A DNA stretch of 33,290 bases from Pseudoalteromonas prydzensis (GCF_001661495.1 NZ_BDDT01000023.1:1-33290); one strand, 5' to 3'; shown: positions 1-7,371, counted from the first letter of the stretch. The notes: generated by a model not told the origin, from the letters alone. Program-made: numbers and translations.

Positions 1-187
<187 letters not shown>

Positions 188-354
188 TACAACGCCAAAC
201 GCGTTTTATGCGACAGTTTAAGCGAAGAAGTTAATATAACTAAAGTAGATTTACTGGCAGCTGTAAGCGAAAAGCTTAAAGTTGTAAGAAGACAATTATC
301 AGATTTTTCCAAATTTTAATTAATTGGCTCGAAAGAGCGGATTAATACCAAATT

Positions 355-472
355 TGCTTGGTGACAATAGCGTTTTGGACCCACCTGACCCCATGCCGAA
401 CTCAGTAGTGAAACGAAACAGCGCCGATGATAGTGTAGCATTTGTTATGTGAAAGTAGGACATCGCCAGGCT
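355..472 (+). rRNA. 5S ribosomal RNA
   Basis: The conserved 5S core CCCACCTGACCCCATGCCGA (from about 379) is followed by AACTCAGTAGTGAAACG and GCGCCGATGATAGTGT. The ends GCTTGG (356-361) and CCAGGC (466-471) pair to form helix I, which fixes the limits to within a base or two. Length is about 118 nt, normal for the family. It lies about 170 bp after 23S, with no tRNA visible in the spacer. Confidence 0.95.
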
Positions 473-484
473 CCAAATTAAAGA

Positions 485-514
485 AAGCCCGATTCGAAAG
501 AGTCGGGCTTTTTT
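485..514 (+). terminator. Rho-independent terminator of the rRNA operon
   Basis: An 11-bp stem, AAGCCCGATTC (485-495) with GAGTCGGGCTT (500-510), contains one G-U pair and has a GAAA tetraloop. A run of six T (509-514) follows. It sits 12 bp after 5S. Confidence 0.93.
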
Positions 515-536
515 GTGTTTACAGGAAAGAGAAATA

Positions 537-629
537 GCGAGCGAGTTAGCGAGAGTAAAGTTAGCAAGAGTAAAACGTAGTTATTGTAGGAGGAGGCTTC
601 AGCCCCGATTTGAAGTAGCGAGAGTAAAG
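537..629 (+). repeat. Short dispersed repeat TAGCGAGAGTAAAG, clustered copies
   Basis: TAGCGAGAGTAAAG occurs at 547-560 and exactly again at 616-629, with a degenerate copy TTAGCAAGAGTAAA at 561-574. The longer form GCGAGTTAGCGAGAGTAAAG (541-560) recurs in inverted orientation with one mismatch at about 23491-23510, at the other end of the inserted block. Confidence 0.7.
584..612 (+). repeat. REP-like palindromic element
   Basis: TTGTAGGAGGAGGCTTCAGC followed by CCCGATTTG has the layout of bacterial REP elements: a GTAGGAG head, a GGCT/AGCC hairpin and a CGAT tail. It lies between two copies of the TAGCGAGAGTAAAG repeat. A related but different hairpin element lies at 21350-21380. Confidence 0.5.
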
Positions 630-849
630 AAACGAAGTACTTGACTATCGTGTTTAAAAATTTATTCTGATCAACTCGCATACTCGCGCTTTTTATCAGA
701 CATAGGCAAACTCGCACTTCCAACCAGGCATTACAAGCTTCCTACCTTTGATTTTTCCTAAATTATCATCTTGTTGCAATTTCATCCTTGGTTTACTTTC
801 TGAGCTGTGTAAAACTAGCGGGGTTAATTTAGTAAATCAGGTGACATGA

Positions 850-1782
850 ATGTCTCAAATAAAAGCTTGGAAACTTATCAGCCTGTTTTGTTTGGTAAGC
901 TTGCTTATGGGCTGCGAATCAAAAGAAGAGCAGTTACAACAAACAATTCAACAATCTATCACTAAAGCCGAAGCTGAGTTGGAAGTGCTTGGTAAAGCAT
1001 TAGATAATGGCTCAATTCGCAATGCGGCTTTATTATCTGAATACGGTCGTATTCTTAGTAATGAAAAACCAGAATTGAGCCAAATCGCAACAGTACTTGC
1101 ACAGGATGCAACTCGCAAGGGGGCACTTTATAGTGGCTTAACCCAGCGTTTAGCTGATATTAAAAGTACTTATTTAATCCCTCCTTATGAAGAAACATTG
1201 CTTAATATTGATCTGTTACGCGATGCCGTTAAGCCTACGATATTTTCTGATGCGCTGACCGATCCAATTAATATGCTTGCCGATATGTCAGGTGGTTCAT
1301 TGGCCCGCGTGGGTGCAATTAGCAAGCAGGCGGAAGGTGAAGGTGAAGGCAATCAGTTAGTCGGCAATCCTAATTATGGTAATTGGCAAACTAACAGTAA
1401 CGGTATCAGCTTTTGGCAATGGTATGGTATGTACCGTATTTTAGGCGATGTATTTGATCGTGTGGAATATGGCAGTTGGAGCAAGCGCCGTAAATATAGC
1501 TATTATAATGATTATGGCCGTGCCCGCTATACCAGCCCGAAACAGATGAAAGCACAAACAGCTGTTGAAACACGGACTCGTCAGTCTTATCAACGCCAAG
1601 GCAAGCAGTTTACCAGCCCTTATGCGTCGAAAAAGACCGGTGCTTCAGGGTTAAGTCGTAGCAGTTATACCCCGCCGAAAACACGTAGTAGTTACTCTAA
1701 AAGCAGTAGCTATAGTAAAAGTTCGGGTTCGGTAAGAGACAGCAGCAGCAGAACATCGCGCGGTATTAGTCGCGGAAAGTAA
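850..1782 (+). CDS. Lipoprotein with Ser/Tyr/Arg-rich tail, function unknown
   Basis: A 310-residue predicted lipoprotein. The N-terminus has a short charged region, a hydrophobic stretch and a lipobox ending at Cys22 (LLMGC), followed by an acidic Glu/Lys/Gln-rich region that looks helical. Two aromatic segments rich in Trp, Tyr and Asn lie near residues 175-225. The last 90 residues are low-complexity and basic (Ser, Arg, Lys, Tyr), as if made to bind the cell wall, nucleic acid or an acidic surface. The ATG at 850 is preceded by AGGTGA five bases upstream. It is the first gene of a co-directional set with the DUF350 gene 39 bp downstream. E. coli yjf loci also carry a secreted small-residue-rich protein (YjfM, DUF1190), but I see no clear sequence match, so this is an analogy only. 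Function is not known to me. Confidence 0.85.
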   Translation: MSQIKAWKLISLFCLVSLLMGCESKEEQLQQTIQQSITKAEAELEVLGKALDNGSIRNAALLSEYGRILSNEKPELSQIATVLAQDATRKGALYSGLTQRLADIKSTYLIPPYEETLLNIDLLRDAVKPTIFSDALTDPINMLADMSGGSLARVGAISKQAEGEGEGNQLVGNPNYGNWQTNSNGISFWQWYGMYRILGDVFDRVEYGSWSKRRKYSYYNDYGRARYTSPKQMKAQTAVETRTRQSYQRQGKQFTSPYASKKTGASGLSRSSYTPPKTRSSYSKSSSYSKSSGSVRDSSSRTSRGISRGK

Positions 1783-1821
1783 ACGGCTATTTAAAAGATT
1801 TAGTGTTGGAGTTATAAGAAT

Positions 1822-2721
1822 ATGTACGAATTTAATGGAATAACTATGTGGTCGCTGCAAGCAATCGCGATTGATTTTGCAATTATTATTGCCTTGTTTG
1901 TGAGCCTGAAATTTATTAAAGGCTGGGTATCTAACCTACATGCTAATGATGAAATAACAGAGCGTGATAATTTTGCGTTTGGGATTAGCTTTGCAGCAGG
2001 CTTAGTTGCATTAGCGATAGTGCTTACAGGTGTAAGTAGTGGTGCATTTGCTGCGTCATTACAGCAAGAAGCACTGCAAATGGGTGGCTACGGTTTATTA
2101 GCGATTGCGTTGATCAAACTGGGTCACTTTTTTCAAGACAAAGTCGCACTGCGTAAAGTAAGCCTGCATGACGAAATCGTTAAGGGCAATGTAACAGCGG
2201 CAGTGATTGATTTTGGTCATGTTGTTAGTGTGGCAATTGTAATACGCTCGGCATTGTTCTGGGTTGCTACAGAAGGCTGGCATGGTATCCCGATTGTCAT
2301 TGCGGCGTTTATTATTGGCAGTATTGCATTGTTGTTAGTAAGTCAGTATCGCGTCCAGTTGTTTAAACGTACTAACCGTAGTGGAGATTGCTTACAGCAA
2401 GCTATTGTTGATGGCAATTTAGCGGTTGGTATTCGTTATGCGGGATTTTTGGTTGGTAGTGCGCTTGCGATTACAGCAGCGTCAGGTATCGCGCCTTATG
2501 TAGCTGATAGCATCAATGCTAGCTTAGTATATTGGGCGATTAGTGCAGTTGTTTGCATCCTTGTATTCATTGGCCTGCATTTAGTTACCATCAAAATCAT
2601 CTTATCAGGTTGTGATATTTCTGATGAAGTAAATCGCCAAAAGAATATTGGTGTAGCCTCTATTTCTGCTGCTGTCTCATTTGCAGTGGGTATTACTATG
2701 GCAACTTTATTAGGCGCATAA
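1822..2721 (+). CDS. DUF350 family integral membrane protein (YjfL-like, duplicated)
   Basis: A 299-residue protein made almost wholly of hydrophobic helices, about eight. A repeating unit is visible: an acidic or polar turn (DEITERDN, HDEIVKGN, GDCLQQAIVDGN, DISDEVNRQKN), each followed by a small-residue-rich helix. This is the DUF350 pattern. E. coli YjfL is about 132 residues, so this is a double-length version with two tandem DUF350 units. It is expected in the inner membrane; its biochemical role is unknown, though it co-occurs with PspA-type proteins. The start at 1822 has GGAG ten bases upstream; an ATG at 1846 is an alternative that would remove eight residues. The stop lies only 3 bp before the next gene, so translation is probably coupled. 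Confidence 0.88.
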   Translation: MYEFNGITMWSLQAIAIDFAIIIALFVSLKFIKGWVSNLHANDEITERDNFAFGISFAAGLVALAIVLTGVSSGAFAASLQQEALQMGGYGLLAIALIKLGHFFQDKVALRKVSLHDEIVKGNVTAAVIDFGHVVSVAIVIRSALFWVATEGWHGIPIVIAAFIIGSIALLLVSQYRVQLFKRTNRSGDCLQQAIVDGNLAVGIRYAGFLVGSALAITAASGIAPYVADSINASLVYWAISAVVCILVFIGLHLVTIKIILSGCDISDEVNRQKNIGVASISAAVSFAVGITMATLLGA

Positions 2722-2724
2722 AAC

Positions 2725-4446
2725 TTGTCACACACAAAGCAAAGCCCAAGTAAGTTTGCCTTACTTGGGCATGATTTTTTATTGATATCTGTTATGGCTG
2801 TACTCGCTGGGTGTGGCCTTATTTATGAGTATCTTTTATCTCACTACGCAGGGCGTGTTTTAGGTTCAGTAGAGAGTGCTATTTATGCCATGATTGGCAC
2901 TATGATCGTCGCCATGGGCATGGGGGCTTTTTTAGCTCGTTGGTTTAAAGATCCGTTTACTGCATTTGCCTGGCTTGAGAGTCTCATCGCTTTGGTTGGT
3001 ATGGGTTGCATATTAGCCATCGCCAGCGTTATAGCTGTTAGCTATTCGCTACCGCATCTTTTTTCAGAGATTTTTAATCTTCCTGCTGATGTGGTGCTCA
3101 ACGGCTATGTTTTTGAAAAGCTGCAAGAATGGTCGCGTTTTTTACCGTATGTATTTGGCTTATTGCTCGGTTTATTGATTGGTATGGAAATCCCATTGAT
3201 CGCGCGTATCCGCCAGCATGTTTATGGTCGGTTTTTAGAAAATAATGCCGGTACAATTTATGGCGCCGATTACATTGGTGCTGGGATTGGTGCAGCCATA
3301 TGGGTGAGCATTATGTTGGCGATGCCTATTATGCAAGCAGCTGCCTGGACCGCACTTTTTAATATTATTGCCGGTTTAGCTTTCTTGTGGCGCTATCACA
3401 GCCACGTACGTTATGCCAAGTTACTGCTTGTTTGCCATATTGGTTTATTAGTGTTGTTTGCTTTTATTCTGGTGCTTGGTAGTAGCTGGATGAAAAATTT
3501 AAGCAACGTGCTCTATAAAGATAAAGTTATTTATTCTGAAGCTACTAAATATCAGCATCTTGTGTTAACCGAGCGGTTAAGCCGCAACCAACCAGAACCA
3601 ATCACTGATCTTTATTTAAATGGTCGCTTACAGTTCTCTAGCGTTGATGAGCAAATTTATCATTCAATGCTAGTGTATCCGCCGTTATTAGCTTCGAACC
3701 GTCATGATAATGTGTTGATTATTGGTGGTGGCGATGGGCTTGCTATGCGCGATGTATTGAAATGGCCAGTACAAGAAGTTACGCTGATTGATTTGGATGG
3801 CCAGTTACTTAACTTATTTGGTCACCCAAGCAACGAATTTACAGCACCAGCACAGATCAATGCGCGTTTGCGCAAACTCAATGGCAATTCTATGCTTGAT
3901 CCTCGAGCGAACGTGATCGTGGGCGATGCATTTTTAGAAGTTGAGCGACTGCTCGATGAAGGTAAGCGTTTTGACACTATCATTATTGACTTGCCCGATC
4001 CTAATCACCCTGACTTAAATAAGATGTACAGCGATTATTTTTATAATCATATTCGTCAGTTACTTGCTGCAGATGGTGCGATGGCTGTGCAATCCACCTC
4101 GCCATATCATGCGAAAAAGGCCTTTTTAAGTATTGGTAAAACGGTTAAAGCCGCAGGGTTTAAGCATGTCGAGCAATACCAGCAAAATATCCCTTCATTT
4201 GGGCAATGGGGTTGGACAATTGCAACGACGACAGGCAAATCAGCCAGTGCGCGAATTGAACAGGCAACAGCACTTCCGGTTGCTTCGCGGTGGATTAGCC
4301 AAAAATATTTATTGGCTGCATTTGTATTTCCTAATCATTATTTTGAACAAATAAATGATATTGAAGTCAATCAATTAGGGTCAGGTACTTTGTATGATTA
4401 CTATCGAAGTGCATGGCAGATAGAAAGTGAATTGTATAAAAATTAA
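2725..4446 (+). CDS. Membrane-anchored spermidine-synthase-like aminopropyltransferase
   Basis: A 573-residue fusion. Residues about 16-260 form a multi-helix membrane domain, and residues about 265-520 a spermidine-synthase-like Rossmann domain. Visible motifs are the nucleotide loop GGGDG (334-338), the acidic strand end IDLD, GDAF, and the catalytic-type DLPDP (Asp422 and Asp425, matching the two Asp of polyamine synthases). A YHSML segment replaces the usual YHE. The catalytic acids are kept, so aminopropyl transfer from decarboxylated SAM to a polyamine or amine is plausible; the substrate is unknown. The start is TTG at 2725, chosen because the first ATG (2794) would cut the first membrane helix in half. 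The gene follows DUF350 after 3 bp. A strong terminator-like hairpin lies inside its first codons. Confidence 0.88.
   Translation: MSHTKQSPSKFALLGHDFLLISVMAVLAGCGLIYEYLLSHYAGRVLGSVESAIYAMIGTMIVAMGMGAFLARWFKDPFTAFAWLESLIALVGMGCILAIASVIAVSYSLPHLFSEIFNLPADVVLNGYVFEKLQEWSRFLPYVFGLLLGLLIGMEIPLIARIRQHVYGRFLENNAGTIYGADYIGAGIGAAIWVSIMLAMPIMQAAAWTALFNIIAGLAFLWRYHSHVRYAKLLLVCHIGLLVLFAFILVLGSSWMKNLSNVLYKDKVIYSEATKYQHLVLTERLSRNQPEPITDLYLNGRLQFSSVDEQIYHSMLVYPPLLASNRHDNVLIIGGGDGLAMRDVLKWPVQEVTLIDLDGQLLNLFGHPSNEFTAPAQINARLRKLNGNSMLDPRANVIVGDAFLEVERLLDEGKRFDTIIIDLPDPNHPDLNKMYSDYFYNHIRQLLAADGAMAVQSTSPYHAKKAFLSIGKTVKAAGFKHVEQYQQNIPSFGQWGWTIATTTGKSASARIEQATALPVASRWISQKYLLAAFVFPNHYFEQINDIEVNQLGSGTLYDYYRSAWQIESELYKN
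2744..2780 (+). terminator. Terminator-like hairpin inside the start of the aminopropyltransferase gene
   Basis: A perfect 11-bp stem, GCCCAAGTAAG (2744-2754) with CTTACTTGGGC (2760-2770), has a 5-nt loop and is followed by ATGA and six T (2775-2780). It lies 23 bp after the DUF350 stop and within codons about 7-19 of the next gene. It may end part of the transcripts after DUF350, lowering expression of the enzyme. Confidence 0.7.
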
Positions 4447-4458
4447 TAAAACATGGTT

Positions 4459-4505
4459 GACATAATATGTCGGCTATGCGAATCTTAACTCAGACATAAT
4501 ATGTC
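4459..4505. promoter_or_regulatory. Twin 13-bp palindromes upstream of DUF2170-PspA genes
   Basis: GACATAATATGTC occurs exactly twice, at 4459-4471 and 4493-4505. Each is a perfect odd-length palindrome around a central A. Centres are 34 bp apart, about three helical turns, so two dimers would sit on nearly the same face. The first copy overlaps a TTGACA (4457-4462); the second contains CATAAT (4495-4500), a good -10 match. The second ends 21 bp before the ATG of the DUF2170 gene. It looks like a paired operator over a promoter; the regulator is not known. Confidence 0.65.
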
Positions 4506-4526
4506 AAATGACAAAAAGGCAGAGAC

Positions 4527-4940
4527 ATGGAATTAAATGAACTTTCAATAAAACTAGCATCCTTTGAAACTGAAGGCGCTAACTTTGAGTCTTTCTTGAT
4601 TGCCAACCCTGGTGAGCAAGATGTGTTGCAAGTCATAGTTGATGGGAATGATGAGCTTCCAATTTTTGTTACGCAAACACAAGAACAGCTGTTATGTATC
4701 AGCTACTTATTTGCGGATGAGGAAGTTAAATCGGAATTACGTGGTGAGTTAAACGAAACGCTATTACGTTTAAATGTACCAATCCCACTGAGTGCATTTG
4801 CAAAGATTGATGATAAGTATGCGATCTTTGGTGCTTTGTCGGTTAATTCATCGTTTGATGATATTACCCATGAGCTAGTTACATTATCTGACAATGCTAT
4901 TGATGCATTAGAAGCGGTAACCATTTATTTAAACGATTAA
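4527..4940 (+). CDS. DUF2170 family protein (YjfI-like)
   Basis: A 137-residue acidic soluble protein with no signal peptide or membrane helix. I assign it to DUF2170 (E. coli YjfI) from its general character (ELSIKLASFE start, DELPIFVTQTQEQLLCISYL core, DDITHELVTLSDNAIDALEA end) and from its place directly before a PspA-family gene, as in yjfI-yjfJ. Biochemical function is unknown. The ATG at 4527 has a purine-rich AAGGCAGAG just upstream. The PspA gene follows after 30 bp. It heads the second transcription unit of the locus, under the twin palindromes. Confidence 0.8.
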   Translation: MELNELSIKLASFETEGANFESFLIANPGEQDVLQVIVDGNDELPIFVTQTQEQLLCISYLFADEEVKSELRGELNETLLRLNVPIPLSAFAKIDDKYAIFGALSVNSSFDDITHELVTLSDNAIDALEAVTIYLND

Positions 4941-4970
4941 TAGCTAGCTATTTTACGTGGAGTTAAGATT

Positions 4971-5663
4971 ATGAGTATTTTAAAAAAATTATTTACAGCA
5001 GTTCGTGGCGGCGCCCGTGAAGCAGGTGAAGCAATTGTTGATGCCAATGGCATTCGTATTTTTGAGCAAGAAATTGCTGACGCACAAAATGCGCTGCAGC
5101 GCGCGAAAAAGAGCTTAACTGAAGTGATGGCAAAAGAGATGCAAACTAAGCGTAAAATTAGCGCCTTAGATGCCTCAATTGCTGAGCATGAAGCTTATGC
5201 AGGTCAGGCACTTGAAAAAGGTAACGAAGCATTAGCGTTAGAAATTGCTGAGAAAATCGGTGATTTTGAAAACGAAAAAGCAGAGCATGATCAAGTGCTA
5301 GCGGGTTTTAGTAATCACATTGTGACGCTTAAACAGCAAGTAAAAGACGCTGAAAAGTCGATTAAAGAAAACCAACGTCAACTTACTATGGTGAAAACCA
5401 CAGAAAGCGTGCAACAAGCAACGATGGCTGTAAACAGCACACTGAATACCAATAGCTCGTCGATGACTAATGCTCGTCAGTCACTGGAGCGTATTAAGCA
5501 GCGTCAACAAGATCGTCAAGATCAATTAGGTGCAGCTAAAGTGCTTGAAGCAGACACTAATGGCGATGATCTAAAAGCAAAAATGGCTGAAGCCGGAATT
5601 GGCGATACAAGCCCGAAAAGTGCAGACATCCTAGCGCGTATTAAAGCTAAGCAAAACGGCTAA
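4971..5663 (+). CDS. PspA/IM30 family protein (YjfJ-like)
   Basis: 230 residues, the family's usual length. An N-terminal amphipathic stretch (MSILKKLFTAVRGG) could bind the membrane surface. It is followed by a long charged coiled coil, residues about 30-150, with the family-type IFEQEIADA segment near residue 30, then a Gln/Ser/Thr-rich linker and a short C-terminal helix ending ILARIKAKQNG. PspA/IM30 proteins assemble on damaged or strained inner membranes and are ESCRT-III relatives. The neighbours match the yjfIJKL set rather than the pspABC set: no PspB, PspC or PspF is seen. GGAG lies upstream of the ATG. A terminator hairpin follows 20 bp after the stop. Confidence 0.92.
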   Translation: MSILKKLFTAVRGGAREAGEAIVDANGIRIFEQEIADAQNALQRAKKSLTEVMAKEMQTKRKISALDASIAEHEAYAGQALEKGNEALALEIAEKIGDFENEKAEHDQVLAGFSNHIVTLKQQVKDAEKSIKENQRQLTMVKTTESVQQATMAVNSTLNTNSSSMTNARQSLERIKQRQQDRQDQLGAAKVLEADTNGDDLKAKMAEAGIGDTSPKSADILARIKAKQNG

Positions 5664-5682
5664 CGCGGTATTATTGATTATT

Positions 5683-5718
5683 AAAAAGGTAACCGGGCAA
5701 TGTTTGGTTACCTTTTTT
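5683..5718 (+). terminator. Rho-independent terminator after pspA-like gene
   Basis: A 12-bp stem, AAAAAGGTAACC (5683-5694) with GGTTACCTTTTT (5706-5717), has an 11-nt loop; the T run extends to 5718. It lies between the PspA and DUF2491 genes, which are otherwise operon-like. Read-through would give the downstream pair at a lower level. Confidence 0.85.
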
Positions 5719-5734
5719 GCTTATGAGGCAGTCT

Positions 5735-6373
5735 ATGTTTAACTTCTTTAAATCTAAAAAAGCCCCTGAACGTCAATTAAATCATCCGAGTGAACTTAGA
5801 GTCGGTGATATGTTTACCGTAATTGATTCGTTTGCTTACCCAAGTTGGCTAAAAGGGCAGACTCTGCGTGTTACTGATGTGCAAACCTATCAATATCAGC
5901 ATAGTGCTGACTATGAGCTGGTACTTGAAAGTGATGCAGGAAAAGTTATATTTTTGCAAATTGAGCGTAGTGATGGTGAAGAGTGGGCTAATTTCTCAAT
6001 AAAAATTCAGCGCGATGAAGTAGATGAAATTTTCACACTGGATGAATTTGCGCGTATTTTTGATGAAGAACAGTTGACCTTTATTGAAGTGAAAAATACC
6101 CCCGAACGTTATATGCAATTTTTAGGTGACAGTTACCAACAAACTGAAGCCCCATTTGTGTGTTATTTTCATAATAAAGATTATCGCAATCAAGCGCTTC
6201 CTCAATATGAGCAAGAAGGTGGTGAACCGTGCGAAATGATCTGCCTTGAATCAAGCGATGAGAGCCACGGCCTTAATATTGAAATTTGGGATGGTGGTGA
6301 AACCGAAGTGTCACTCACTTTAACTCGGCCAATCACTGATATAGTAGATCTGTTTCCAGGAGATACGCAGTGA
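5735..6373 (+). CDS. DUF2491 family protein (YjfK-like)
   Basis: A 212-residue soluble protein rich in acidic and aromatic residues, predicted mostly beta. I assign it to DUF2491 (E. coli YjfK, about 219 residues) by length, by the RVGDMFTVIDSF and TLRVTDVQTYQYQ type segments, and by its position after the PspA-like gene as in yjfJ-yjfK. Its function is unknown; it may act with the PspA/DUF350 membrane system. The start is the ATG at 5735 with TGAGG six bases upstream. A longer frame reaching back to a TTG at 5717 would begin inside the terminator T run and is rejected. It overlaps the next gene by four bases (GTGA). Confidence 0.83.
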   Translation: MFNFFKSKKAPERQLNHPSELRVGDMFTVIDSFAYPSWLKGQTLRVTDVQTYQYQHSADYELVLESDAGKVIFLQIERSDGEEWANFSIKIQRDEVDEIFTLDEFARIFDEEQLTFIEVKNTPERYMQFLGDSYQQTEAPFVCYFHNKDYRNQALPQYEQEGGEPCEMICLESSDESHGLNIEIWDGGETEVSLTLTRPITDIVDLFPGDTQ

Positions 6374-6687
6374 GCAATACCAAAGATAAATGGTTACGCC
6401 AAGAGCAAGCCGTAAGAGCGACGCAAATGGCATTTGACCTTAGCAGTGAAGTGCAAAAGTCGATAAAAAAGCAAGCCATTGATCAAGAGCTCACGCCATC
6501 AGATATGATCCGCAAAATTTTAGCGCTTGAAGTAAAATCAAAGAAAACGCGCCAGCGCCTTTCATTTAATTTAAATGATGAGGAAATAGCCTTGCTTGCT
6601 GAGCGGTTTGGTGTAGATGCAGATGACAAACGGGCGGTAAAGCAACAAGTTGCTGAGCTATTAATTGCCCACACAAATAAGCGTTGA
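6370..6687 (+). CDS. Small protein with two ribbon-helix-helix-like units
   Basis: 105 residues starting at GTG (6370), overlapping the DUF2491 stop. Two similar halves are visible. In each a short strand (MAFDLSSE near residue 20, RLSFNLNDEE near residue 63) is followed by two helices (VQKSIKKQAIDQEL-TPSDMIRKILALEV; IALLAERFGV-DKRAVKQQVAELLI). This strand-helix-helix order is that of MetJ/Arc-type ribbon-helix-helix units, here in tandem in one chain. DNA binding is inferred, not shown. Its translational coupling to the operon makes it a candidate autoregulator, perhaps at the palindromes at 4459-4505. It could instead be a structural partner without DNA binding. Confidence 0.75.
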   Translation: MSNTKDKWLRQEQAVRATQMAFDLSSEVQKSIKKQAIDQELTPSDMIRKILALEVKSKKTRQRLSFNLNDEEIALLAERFGVDADDKRAVKQQVAELLIAHTNKR

Positions 6688-6711
6688 GCCTTCCTTATTT
6701 TGCCTTCTTGA

Positions 6712-6746
6712 AATTAAGCCCTTACACTGTGGGCTTAATTCTTTCT
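6712..6746 (+). terminator. Terminator at end of the PspA/DUF2491 unit
   Basis: A perfect 10-bp stem, AATTAAGCCC (6712-6721) with GGGCTTAATT (6731-6740), has a 9-nt loop and is followed by CTTTCT. It lies 24 bp after the stop of the RHH-like gene. The T tract is short, so efficiency may be modest. Confidence 0.75.
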
Positions 6747-6761
6747 AAAAAATGAGTTGTT

Positions 6762-6947
6762 GTGAATATAGTTTTAATCGCGTACTTAATTATTTTCGCC
6801 TTGTTTGGCACTGCCGCGAGTTATTTTGTGCGATTTATTTATGCTTATTGGGTGAAAAAACAAATGCCAATGCAGCATATTTTTAAGGCGGGTATTTGTA
6901 TTATTGGCGTTTTAATTATCTCTGCGCTAATTCCACTGCTGGTTTAG
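6762..6947 (+). CDS. Small two-helix membrane protein, unknown
   Basis: A 61-residue frame with two clear membrane helices, residues about 2-25 and 40-60, separated by a basic loop (YAYWVKKQMPMQ). The start is GTG at 6762 with only a weak GAG upstream. Composition is typical of a real small membrane protein rather than a chance frame. It follows the operon terminator, so it may have its own promoter or depend on read-through. Function unknown. Confidence 0.55.
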   Translation: MNIVLIAYLIIFALFGTAASYFVRFIYAYWVKKQMPMQHIFKAGICIIGVLIISALIPLLV

Positions 6948-6964
6948 CGCAGATAAAAAACACG

Positions 6965-7360
6965 CTATTTTAGCTCAAACGACTGACAAGTTTGACTTAT
7001 ACACAAGGCTTGTACGGGTAAAACGGGCAAACAATCAGTTAAGCCATTGCTTTTATTGTTATCGGCCTCAAGTGCATTGATTTGCTGTGCTAGTTGCTCG
7101 GCTTTTTCTTGCTCAGTGTTGAGCGTAGAATAAACCACATAACGACTTGGCCCACCGCATGCGCGTTGGCCCACTTCAAGTACTTTACATTGAAAGCTAG
7201 CTGTACAGCTGGTGTCTTGCACTAATTCATTCAACGCACTATTTGATTTATCTAAGCTAGCACTGCCCGTTGTAGCTGAGTCTGTAGTGCTTACACAGCC
7301 ACTCACAATCATCAAACAGGCTGTTGTAACTAAACATTTAAAATATGATAAACGACTCAT
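6965..7360 (-). CDS. Cys-rich lipoprotein, paralogue of its upstream neighbour
   Basis: A 131-residue predicted lipoprotein; the lipobox IVSGC gives lipidation at Cys22. The mature part has a core CKVLEVGQRACGGPSRYVVY (residues about 58-77) and several further Cys, likely disulfide-bonded in the periplasm. The gene immediately upstream on the same strand encodes a protein with the same core (CKVVAVGSRACGGPSSYLVY), the same Cys spacing and the same helix after it, so the pair arose by tandem duplication. The genes are 11 bp apart and probably co-transcribed. Function is unknown to me. Confidence 0.85.
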   Translation of the reverse strand: MSRLSYFKCLVTTACLMIVSGCVSTTDSATTGSASLDKSNSALNELVQDTSCTASFQCKVLEVGQRACGGPSRYVVYSTLNTEQEKAEQLAQQINALEADNNKSNGLTDCLPVLPVQALCISQTCQSFELK

Positions 7361-7371
7361 ATGGTTATCCC

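Larger units (their letters stand above)
515..849. other. Gene-free spacer after rRNA operon
   Basis: No supportable gene was found here. The first half (about 537-630) holds short dispersed repeats and a REP-like hairpin. The second half is plain AT-rich DNA that must contain the promoter for the lipoprotein gene at 850; no promoter match good enough to call was seen. Confidence 0.6.

Noticed and set aside
478..723. An 81-codon open frame on the minus strand just after the 5S gene
   Set aside because: It covers the rRNA terminator, a REP-like element and dispersed repeats, and its product is low-complexity Leu/Ser without family features.
5717..5734. Upstream TTG start for the DUF2491 gene
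   Set aside because: It begins inside the T run of a strong terminator and has no ribosome site; the ATG at 5735 has TGAGG at the right distance.
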